A stretch of DNA of 15,701 nucleotides from an uncultured Oscillospiraceae bacterium. Its GTDB lineage: Bacteria; Bacillota; Clostridia; Oscillospirales; Acutalibacteraceae. Position 1 is the first letter of the stretch. Every line of letters begins with the position of its first letter. The stretch spans positions 1-15,701 of the forward strand of contig USAR01000009.1 in assembly GCA_900552605.1 (NCBI GenBank), written 5' to 3'. The notes below the pieces were generated by a model. That model ran no database searches. It was not told the origin of the DNA and saw only the letters and a program-made list of their open reading frames with translations. Of the stretch, positions 1-6,669 are shown piece after piece. Position numbers and translations under genes: made by a program.

Positions 1-252
1 AAATGCGGAACTTCGTTGAAACGGTTGGCGCTGCGCGCTCAAGCGACGCCGCAGATTTTGGTTGTCCGGCAGTGGTTATCGGCGACGTGTCAACATTTAT
101 GTTAATGTCTGTAAACGGCGATATTGCACTATTTAGGACGGGTTGTGATGTGCGGCACACTGCTTTTTGCTTCTTAAGGCGGTTCGATTTTCTCAGCTCG
201 CAAAAAAATATACCGCAAGAAAAATTCATCTGTAAAATATTGCGCTAAAGTG
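1..252. other. Gene-poor left edge
   Basis: No convincing gene is visible. A frame is open from an ATG at 3 to a stop at 248 (81 codons), but it has no ribosome binding site within the window, matches no family I recognise, and begins inside a GC-rich palindromic stretch (28-55) that resembles an intergenic repeat seen at 11161-11189. I treat the stretch as intergenic. The 3' end of an upstream gene may lie just outside the window. Confidence 0.5.
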
Positions 253-281
253 TTGAGATTTTTATCGGCTTATTGTATAAT
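253..281 (+). promoter_or_regulatory. Sigma-A type promoter upstream of the cysteine desulfurase gene
   Basis: A -35 box TTGAGA (253-258) and a perfect -10 box TATAAT (276-281) are separated by exactly 17 bases in an AT-rich setting. Transcription would start near 288, giving a leader of about 115 bases before the ATG at 404. The boxes are read directly; promoter activity is inferred. No other promoter this good was seen before 11300, so it may drive the desulfurase, thiI and the two giant genes behind them. Confidence 0.8.
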
Positions 282-287
282 AAATAT

Positions 288-403
288 GTATACGTATTTT
301 TATAGTATCTGCACAAAAGTCGCAAGCGCGTTGCGAAACGCCTTGACGCTCGGCAGCAATCAAGCTCTTGCAGATACTGCGGAATCAGGTGAATTGAATA
401 TTT
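288..403 (+). promoter_or_regulatory. Structured 5' leader of the desulfurase-thiI unit
   Basis: The leader contains two overlapping, mutually exclusive hairpins. One is TCGCAA/TTGCGA (320-325 with 331-336). The other is GCGTT/AACGC (328-332 with 337-341) closing a GCGA tetraloop of the GNRA type. A short GCAG-ATA-CTGC hairpin follows at 370-380. It does not match a T-box, a TPP riboswitch or any leader I recognise. It shares the 12-mer AAGTCGCAAGCG (318-329) with the repeat at 15506-15517, so it may simply be an intergenic repeat lodged in the leader. Confidence 0.35.
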
Positions 404-1540
404 ATGATATATCTCGATAACAGCGCCACCACAGCGGTGTGTGAAAAGGCGCGCGAATATGCCGACTATGCTTTTAAAACTGCATGGCACAATCCCTCTT
501 CCCTTTACCGTGCCGGAATGGAAGCCGAGGCTTTAGTTTCAAGGACCCGTGCGCGCGTTGCGGAATGTCTGCACTGTCAGGATAACGAGATTTTCTTTAC
601 CGGCTGCGGAACTGAATCCAACAACACAGCGCTTTTCGGTGCGGCGGAAGCCCTTAAAAAACGAGGAAACAGAATAGTGACCACCGCTATTGAACACCCG
701 TCCGTTGCCCGTGCTGCGGACGAGCTGCAAAAACGCGGCTTCGATGTGGTGCGGCTGACGCCGCAAAAGGACGGCAAGGTGGCTGTTGACGATATTGAAA
801 AAGCTGTGAATAAAGACACCGTGCTTGTCAGCATTATGCTTGTTAACAATGAAACGGGCGCCGTGCAGCCTGTTGATAAGGTGAAAGAGATAATTAAAAA
901 ATCAGACTCTCCTGCGCTTTTTCACTGCGATGCCGTGCAGGCATTCGGTAAAATGAACATAGACGTTAAGGCTCTCGGCATAGACCTTTTAAGCGCAAGC
1001 GGACACAAGCTGCACGCACCCAAAGGCGTCGGCGTGCTTTATAAAAGAAACGGAGTTAATATTCCGCCGCTGCTTTTCGGCGGCGGTCAGGAGCACGGCT
1101 TTCGCTCGGGAACCGAGGCTGTACCTGCGATTTACGCGCTTTGCGGTGCGATAGAGCAGCTTGAAAAACCGGACAGCGCACTGCCGAAAATGAAGAAGCT
1201 TTTCGGCTATGCTTTAAAAAGGCTGCTTTCACTTGACGGTGTTGTGCTCAATTCTCCCGAGGACGCATTGCCGTACATTATAAATGTTTCGGTAACGGGT
1301 TATCGTTCCGAAACACTGCTGCACTTTTTGGAAGCTGACGGCATTTGTGTTTCAAGCGGCAGCGCCTGCTCTAAAGGCGCAAAAAGCGGCGTGCTTACGG
1401 CAATGGGACTGAGCAACGAAAGAGCGGACAGCGCCCTTAGGATAAGCTTTTGCCAAGAGAACGAAAAAGAGGATATAGACGCGCTCTGCGAAAGCATTGA
1501 AAAAGCACAGAAAAGGCTTAAGAAAAGCAGTAAAATGTGA
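404..1540 (+). CDS. Cysteine desulfurase (NifS/IscS family, class V aminotransferase fold)
   Basis: PLP-dependent enzyme that takes sulfur from L-cysteine, leaving alanine and an enzyme persulfide. At 378 residues it has the usual length. Visible motifs: YLDNSATT at the N-terminus, GTESNNTALFGAA, EHPSV with the PLP-stacking His98, NNETGAVQP, HCDAVQAFGK, SGHKLHAPKG with the PLP lysine K202, RSGTE, and SSGSACSKG with the sulfur-accepting Cys322. The ATG at 404 starts directly at the conserved N-terminal motif; a modest site AGGTGA (387-392) lies 11 bases upstream. thiI follows 133 bases later, as in the B. subtilis NifZ-ThiI pair, where the desulfurase is dedicated to ThiI. I infer the same role; a general Fe-S cluster role is possible, but no IscU or SufU is nearby. 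Confidence 0.95.
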   Translation: MIYLDNSATTAVCEKAREYADYAFKTAWHNPSSLYRAGMEAEALVSRTRARVAECLHCQDNEIFFTGCGTESNNTALFGAAEALKKRGNRIVTTAIEHPSVARAADELQKRGFDVVRLTPQKDGKVAVDDIEKAVNKDTVLVSIMLVNNETGAVQPVDKVKEIIKKSDSPALFHCDAVQAFGKMNIDVKALGIDLLSASGHKLHAPKGVGVLYKRNGVNIPPLLFGGGQEHGFRSGTEAVPAIYALCGAIEQLEKPDSALPKMKKLFGYALKRLLSLDGVVLNSPEDALPYIINVSVTGYRSETLLHFLEADGICVSSGSACSKGAKSGVLTAMGLSNERADSALRISFCQENEKEDIDALCESIEKAQKRLKKSSKM

Positions 1541-1673
1541 GGCTTCGGCGGCTGAACTTTCACCGTTTCGGCAATTGATAAGACGATATACAGAAGAATT
1601 TTTAAATGCTTGGTGTGACATTTTTCATTTTCGTCACCTTAAAAAAAGATAACAGAAAAGGATTTTTGATTTT

Positions 1674-2861
1674 ATGAACGAGGTTATACTTATTAAAAAC
1701 GGCGAGCTGGCGCTGAAAGGTCTTAACAGAATGACCTTTGAAGATATGCTTATTAAAAACTTAAAGCACAGGCTGTGGGGAATGGGCGAAATAAGTGTGA
1801 GAAAGGCACAGTCTACAATATACATAGAGCCTAAAAGCGATGACTATCCGTTTAAAGACGCGCTGAAGGCTATGAAGCAGGTTTTCGGAATAGCCGCGTT
1901 TACACGTGCCGCGCGGGTTGAAAAAAATATAGACGAAATTTTATCGGTTGCGCCCGATTATCTTGCCGAGCGGCTGAAGAACGCAAAAACCTTCAAGGTG
2001 GAATCTAAACGCGCAGACAAAAGCTTTCCTTTAACCTCGCCGGAAATCAGCCGAGAGCTCGGCGGCGCTATTTTGCAGAAATATCCGCACCTTTCTGTTG
2101 ACGTGCACAACCCCGATGAAGTTGTTAATGTTGAAATTCGCGATTACGGCGCATATATTCACGGTCAGCAACTAAAGGGAGCAGGCGGAATGCCCGTCGG
2201 CTCGGCAGGCAGAGCACAGGTTCTTATTTCCGGCGGTATCGATTCACCCGTTGCTGCTTATATGATGGCAAAGCGCGGAGTGGAGCTCAATGCCGTGCAC
2301 TTTGCTTCACCGCCTTACACATCGCCGAGAGCCGAGCAAAAGGTAATGAAGCTGCTTAAAAAGGTTTCGTGCTACTCGGGCGCAATAAGAGTGGGCGTTG
2401 TGCCGTTTACAGAGATACAGGAGCTTATAGGAGAAAAGTGTCAAGAGGAATATTTCACTCTGATAATGCGCCGCTTTATGATGCGCATTGCAGAGCGTCT
2501 GGCAAGAAAACGCAACTGCTTGGCGCTTGTTACGGGCGAGAGCGTGGGTCAGGTTGCAAGCCAGACAATGCACGCGCTTGCCGTTACCGACGCGGTGGTT
2601 AATATGCCTGTTTTCCGTCCTGTTATAGGAATGGACAAAGAGGAAATTATCAAGATATCAAGAAAAATCGACACATTCACAACATCAATAGAGCCTTATG
2701 AGGATTGCTGCACCGTTTTCACACCGAAGCATCCTCGCACAAGACCTGCCATTGCCGCTGTGGAAGAAGCGGAAAGCATGCTGAACATTGAGGAGCTTGT
2801 GGAAAAAGCGGTTGAGGGAACGGAGTTCAGAATAATTGAGCCCACAACCGAGATTTATTAA
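1674..2861 (+). CDS. thiI: tRNA 4-thiouridine synthase / thiazole sulfur carrier protein ThiI, without rhodanese domain
   Basis: Adenylates U8 of tRNA and transfers sulfur to form 4-thiouridine; in many bacteria it also contributes sulfur to the thiazole of thiamine. The layout is an N-terminal ferredoxin-like region (about 1-60), a THUMP domain (about 60-165) and a PP-loop ATP pyrophosphatase domain with SGGIDSP at residues 186-192. Further family motifs are HFASPPYTS, TGESVGQVASQT and the PYEDCCTVFTPKHP stretch. The 395 residues match the short Bacillus-type ThiI; the C-terminal rhodanese domain of the E. coli protein is absent, so persulfide must come from a partner, presumably the desulfurase just upstream. 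Start ATG 1674 has AAAGGA at 1657-1662. No terminator separates it from the next gene, 41 bases on. Confidence 0.96.
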   Translation: MNEVILIKNGELALKGLNRMTFEDMLIKNLKHRLWGMGEISVRKAQSTIYIEPKSDDYPFKDALKAMKQVFGIAAFTRAARVEKNIDEILSVAPDYLAERLKNAKTFKVESKRADKSFPLTSPEISRELGGAILQKYPHLSVDVHNPDEVVNVEIRDYGAYIHGQQLKGAGGMPVGSAGRAQVLISGGIDSPVAAYMMAKRGVELNAVHFASPPYTSPRAEQKVMKLLKKVSCYSGAIRVGVVPFTEIQELIGEKCQEEYFTLIMRRFMMRIAERLARKRNCLALVTGESVGQVASQTMHALAVTDAVVNMPVFRPVIGMDKEEIIKISRKIDTFTTSIEPYEDCCTVFTPKHPRTRPAIAAVEEAESMLNIEELVEKAVEGTEFRIIEPTTEIY

Positions 2862-2902
2862 ACGTATAAAAACAATGCGGCAGGCTGAAAGGAGAATCGC
2901 AT

Positions 2903-5900
2903 ATGAACGGTGAAATAATCTGTGTCGGAACAGAGCTGCTGCTCGGCGACATTGTTAACACAAACGCACAGTATATCTCGGCAGCCTTGGCTGAGCTTGG
3001 CTGCAATGTTTACACCCAAGCTGTGGTTGGGGATAATCCCGAAAGGCTGACAGCGGAAATATCCGCGGCAATCAAACGCAGCGAGCTGGTTGTTATAACC
3101 GGCGGCTTGGGCCCTACCGCCGACGATATTACAAGAGATATTGCAGCAAAGGTTTTGGAAAAACCGATGCATACCGACAGCGGCATTTTAAACACGATTG
3201 AAGACTATTTTGCACGCTCCGGCAGACAGACGCCTAAAGGCGCCGCAAGACAGGCTTTGGTGCCGGAGGGCGCGATTGTTTTTCCAAACGACGTGGGCAC
3301 TGCCCCGGGTCTTGCAATGGAAAAGGACGGCTGCCGTGTTGTACTGCTGCCGGGCCCGCCGAAAGAAATGCGCACTATGTTTGAAAGGTATGCAAAAGGC
3401 TACATTGAAAAGCTTACAAACAGCGTTATTCATTCCGAAAACATAAAAATTTACGGAATAGGCGAGGGCGAGGTTGCAAACAGCTTGGGAGAAATGCTTG
3501 ACGGCAGCAACCCCACCGTTGCGACATACGCAAAAACCGCAGAAGTGCTTGTAAGAGTTACGGCGAGTGCGAAAAATCTTGACGAGGCAAAGCAGCTTTG
3601 CAGCGGCACGGTTTTTAAAATCGCCGATATATTTAAGGACTGCATTTATTCCTTTTGCGGCGAGGAGCTAAACGAAGCCACCGTAAAGCTGCTTAAAGAA
3701 AAGGGACTTCAGGTTGCCACAGCGGAATCCTGCACGGCAGGTCTTCTTTCCAAAAAGCTTACCGACGTTTCCGGCTCAAGCCGTGTGTTCCAAATGGGCG
3801 TTTCGGCATATGCCAACGAAATTAAGAAAAAAGCACTGTCCGTTCCCGAGGCCGTGCTTAACGAATACGGCGCGGTGAGCAAGGAGACCGCCGCCCTTAT
3901 GGCAAAGGGCGTGCGCGAGCTTTCGGGCGCCGATATAGGAGTGGGAATAACAGGTGTTGCGGGACCCGAGCCGAGCGAAGGCAAGCCCGTGGGTCTGGTT
4001 TACATTGCCGCAACCGACGGCAAGGTGATATGGATAAGGCGCTTGGAGCACGGCAAGCAGAACGACCGTGAAAAGATTCGCGAAAATGCGGCTCAGGCCG
4101 CGCTCGACCTTATAAGGCGCTATGCCGCGGCATACCCCGAAGCTTTGGGCGGCGGCGCCGAAAGCGATAAGCCGCTGGCGGTTTTTGCAAATGCTGCAGA
4201 TTTTACACTTCCGAAAAGTGCTGTTTTAAAGCCGCAGCTGACGAGCGGATTTTTGAAAACCGACGAAGGAGCTTTTGAAAATACCGACTCGTCAGCAAAC
4301 GACAATGCAAAAATCGCAACCGAAAACAGCGAAGACGATACTGCAAAAAGCAGCGAAACAAGAGCGGCGGTTGCGGCTGTCGGCAATGATGAAAAATCGG
4401 CAGACCGAAAAGACGTGGCAACAAAAAAGACTGCTGCCGAAAGCTGTGACATCGGCAATAACGCGGAAAATCCTGCCGATAATGATAACGAAACCATTGC
4501 AGAAAACGCCGCCGACGCTTTGCAAAAAGCAGAAAAATCGCCGCTGACGGCGGCCGACGGTAAGCCGGAACCGCCTGCCGAAAATCCGGACGAATATGTT
4601 TTGCAAACCGAGCAACCGGAGGTTTACGGCAAAAAACACAGCAGAAAAAAAGAAAAGCGGAAAAAGAACGAGCCGCTTAACGACTATTATCTTGAGGCGG
4701 ACGAAGCGGCTGCAAAAGAAAACGGACTTTTTGTTGCCGAGGATAAGGATTATGAAGGACCGACTGCCGAAAAGCCTCGCTTTATAAAACGAGTGCGCAA
4801 TTACCTTTTTCCGAAAAAGGGTGACAAGCCGCTTGAGGTTATTCGCAAAATTGTGTTTTTAGCAGCGCTTGTAACGTTTATTGCAACGGGAATCTATCTG
4901 ATAAGGTATTATTCGCAGGGCAGAATCAATGAAGGATTGACGGAGCAAGCGAGAAAAACCTACAACATCGCAGGCGATGAGGTCGGCAAAAACGGTATGC
5001 TTGTGCGGTTTGACGAGCTATATAAGCAAAATTCAGATATCAAAGGCTGGATAAAGATCGACGGCACAAAGCTGGATTATCCCGTTTACCAAACCGACAA
5101 TAACGATTACTACATAGACCATGATATGAGCAAAAAGGAAAGCCGTTACGGCGCTGTTTTTGCCGACTGTGACAGCAAAATTACAAGCGACGGAAACAGC
5201 CGCAACGTTGTGCTTTACGGTCATAATATGATTGACGGCTCGATGTTTTCCACATTGCTGAATTATAAGGATATCGAGTTTTACAAGAAAAAGCCGCTTA
5301 TAACCTTTAACTCCGTTTACGACACGGCTATGTATAAGGTTTTTGCCGTTATTGTTACAAATGCCGATAAAAAGGACGACGACGGCTATGTTTTCAACTA
5401 TCGTCAAAGCGCGTTTTCATCGGATAACAACTTCCTTTATTGGATACAGAATGTTCGTGTGAGGAGCATTATCGACACAGGCGAAGAAATCTTGCCGACC
5501 GACGAAATTTTAACCCTTTCCACCTGCTCTTATGAATTCAACGACGCACGCACCGTGGTTTTCTGCCGCAAGGTAAGAAGCGGGGAAACGCTCTATTCCG
5601 GTACAAGCAAAGCCAAGGTTAACAAAAATCCGCTGTATCCGCAAGCGTATTACGACAAAAACGGCGGCAAAAAGCCTGACGTTGACCTTTCGTATTACAG
5701 CGCAAACTCAAGCTCCGCCGAGCGCATAACCGCGCAAAAGGTGGAGGGCTACACCGAAAACGACGAGAGCTATACGGCGGACAACATTACCGAAAACGAG
5801 AGTAAAAAAAATGTAACGGTGGGCAATTATGTCGGTCTTTCACTGAGCGGCGCTGTATACAAAATCAACGACGACGGACTTTATATAACCGACATTGAAT

Positions 5901-6634
5901 ATGACGGAGACGACAAAAACCGCAACGACGTTTTAAAGCAGAGTCTGAAAGCGGGCGAAACCGTGCCTGAGGGCACAGGCATAACCCTTAAAGTCAGCGG
6001 AATTCCGGCAAAGATAGTTGTGCCGAAATTTGTAGGCAAAACGCTGAGTCGTGCGCAAAAGGACGCATCTGTTGCCGGAATGACGGTAAACATTATAATG
6101 ATGAGCAGCAAAAAGCCAAAGGACACCGTGCTGCTGCAATCGGTTGCACCGAAAACGGAAACTGCCGAAAGAATGATTGTGCTTTATGTTTCCAACGGCA
6201 GAAACAAGGTGCCGAAGCTTGTGGGACTTAAAACAGACGACGCAAAGAAAAAATTAGAGGACGAGGGCTTTACGGTTAAAACCGTAAAGATTGAAACAGT
6301 GGACAAAAAGCAGATAGGCATTGTGTGCAGCCAATCGGTTAAAGAGGGCGAGTATTACGATGTCGGCAAAAAGGTTACTGTTTATGTTGGGGAAAAGAAA
6401 AAGAAAGGCTCCTCTTCAAAAAACAGCTCCTCGAAAGCCTCCTCTTCTAAAACGACTTCTTCCAAAGCGGCTTCATCAAAAGCCTCCTCTTCTAAAACCG
6501 CATCATCGAAAACCGAATCATCAAAGGTGACGTCATCGAAAACCGACTCCTCGGCAGCCTCATCAAGCAGCGTTACGGAGAGTCGGACGCCCTACACATC
6601 GTCGCAAACGGCGGCAAGCAGCAGTGAAAGCTAA
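2903..6634 (+). CDS. cinA: CinA - class B sortase - PASTA membrane fusion protein
   Basis: One open frame of 1243 residues. Residues 1-412 form a full-length CinA: the COG1058 (MoCF-like) half with GTELLLGDIVNTN and GGLGPTADD (67-75), then the NMN-deamidase-type C-terminal half with TAESCTAG (from 273) and GITGVAGP. Residues 413-643 are an acidic, disordered-looking linker with a basic patch (577-590). One membrane helix lies at about 650-667, with positive charge on its N-terminal side, so CinA should be cytosolic and the rest outside. Residues 690-897 are a class B sortase with H774 (YGHNM), C875 (TLSTC) and R883. Three PASTA repeats (about 970-1036, 1039-1100, 1102-1163) and a Ser/Lys tail end the protein. 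Start ATG 2903 has AAAGGAGA seven bases upstream. No Met codon occurs between the end of CinA and residue 690, and I saw no internal GTG or TTG with a convincing Shine-Dalgarno, which argues for a real fusion. The domain calls are secure; joint function is unknown. Confidence 0.93.
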   Translation: MNGEIICVGTELLLGDIVNTNAQYISAALAELGCNVYTQAVVGDNPERLTAEISAAIKRSELVVITGGLGPTADDITRDIAAKVLEKPMHTDSGILNTIEDYFARSGRQTPKGAARQALVPEGAIVFPNDVGTAPGLAMEKDGCRVVLLPGPPKEMRTMFERYAKGYIEKLTNSVIHSENIKIYGIGEGEVANSLGEMLDGSNPTVATYAKTAEVLVRVTASAKNLDEAKQLCSGTVFKIADIFKDCIYSFCGEELNEATVKLLKEKGLQVATAESCTAGLLSKKLTDVSGSSRVFQMGVSAYANEIKKKALSVPEAVLNEYGAVSKETAALMAKGVRELSGADIGVGITGVAGPEPSEGKPVGLVYIAATDGKVIWIRRLEHGKQNDREKIRENAAQAALDLIRRYAAAYPEALGGGAESDKPLAVFANAADFTLPKSAVLKPQLTSGFLKTDEGAFENTDSSANDNAKIATENSEDDTAKSSETRAAVAAVGNDEKSADRKDVATKKTAAESCDIGNNAENPADNDNETIAENAADALQKAEKSPLTAADGKPEPPAENPDEYVLQTEQPEVYGKKHSRKKEKRKKNEPLNDYYLEADEAAAKENGLFVAEDKDYEGPTAEKPRFIKRVRNYLFPKKGDKPLEVIRKIVFLAALVTFIATGIYLIRYYSQGRINEGLTEQARKTYNIAGDEVGKNGMLVRFDELYKQNSDIKGWIKIDGTKLDYPVYQTDNNDYYIDHDMSKKESRYGAVFADCDSKITSDGNSRNVVLYGHNMIDGSMFSTLLNYKDIEFYKKKPLITFNSVYDTAMYKVFAVIVTNADKKDDDGYVFNYRQSAFSSDNNFLYWIQNVRVRSIIDTGEEILPTDEILTLSTCSYEFNDARTVVFCRKVRSGETLYSGTSKAKVNKNPLYPQAYYDKNGGKKPDVDLSYYSANSSSAERITAQKVEGYTENDESYTADNITENESKKNVTVGNYVGLSLSGAVYKINDDGLYITDIEYDGDDKNRNDVLKQSLKAGETVPEGTGITLKVSGIPAKIVVPKFVGKTLSRAQKDASVAGMTVNIIMMSSKKPKDTVLLQSVAPKTETAERMIVLYVSNGRNKVPKLVGLKTDDAKKKLEDEGFTVKTVKIETVDKKQIGIVCSQSVKEGEYYDVGKKVTVYVGEKKKKGSSSKNSSSKASSSKTTSSKAASSKASSSKTASSKTESSKVTSSKTDSSAASSSSVTESRTPYTSSQTAASSSES
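4970..5593 (+). other. Active class B sortase domain inside the CinA fusion
   Basis: Encodes residues about 690-897. Sortases are surface transpeptidases that cleave a sorting signal and join the protein to peptidoglycan or to pilus subunits. The landmarks in order are NSDIKGWIKI, LDYPVYQT, DYYIDHD, RYGAVF, VVLYGHNM (catalytic H774), TLSTCSYEF (nucleophile C875) and DARTVVF (R883), in class B order. All three catalytic residues are present, so I expect activity. No protein in the window carries an LPxTG or NPQTN-like C-terminal sorting signal, so the substrate is elsewhere. Confidence 0.92.
5810..6391 (+). repeat. Three PASTA repeats of the CinA-sortase fusion
   Basis: Residues about 970-1163 hold three repeats of the 60-70 residue PASTA type. 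The second and third begin with VVPKFVG and KVPKLVG and show the usual end pattern of a serine-containing strand, a Gly turn and a VTVYVG-like strand; the first (NVTVGNYVG) is more divergent. PASTA repeats in penicillin-binding proteins and PrkC/Stk1-type kinases bind peptidoglycan fragments or beta-lactams. Placement directly behind a sortase suggests targeting to nascent wall, which is inference. Confidence 0.85.
6410..6631 (+). repeat. Ser/Lys-rich low-complexity tail coding region
   Basis: Residues 1170-1243 are almost entirely Ser, Lys, Thr and Ala. Between about 6413 and 6550 the unit SSK plus two variable residues recurs every five residues, so the DNA has a 15-base period. The codons vary (tcc, tca, tcg, tct), which suggests the peptide pattern is maintained and is not just a recent DNA slippage product. 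Such a tail could cross the wall or bind anionic polymers; no function is shown. It lacks a hydrophobic segment and is not a sorting signal. Confidence 0.85.
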
Positions 6635-6669
6635 ACCGGAAAATACGTTAAAAAGGACGGTGAAAGCCG

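Noticed and set aside
3..248. 81-codon open frame at the left edge
   Set aside because: No recognisable family, no visible ribosome binding site, and it starts within a palindromic GC-rich repeat; most likely non-coding.
1590..1650. GTGAC/GTCAC inverted repeat before thiI considered as a terminator
   Set aside because: Only five base pairs with a long loop, and followed by A rather than T; too weak to call.
4120..4497. 125-codon minus-strand frame antisense to the CinA linker
   Set aside because: Composition (Ala/Ser/Phe-rich) mirrors the low-complexity linker on the + strand; no start signal or family.
4139..4970. Possible separate start for the sortase half of the fusion
   Set aside because: No ATG is in frame through the linker and helix, and the GTG or TTG codons seen there lack a convincing Shine-Dalgarno. 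The fusion reading is preferred.
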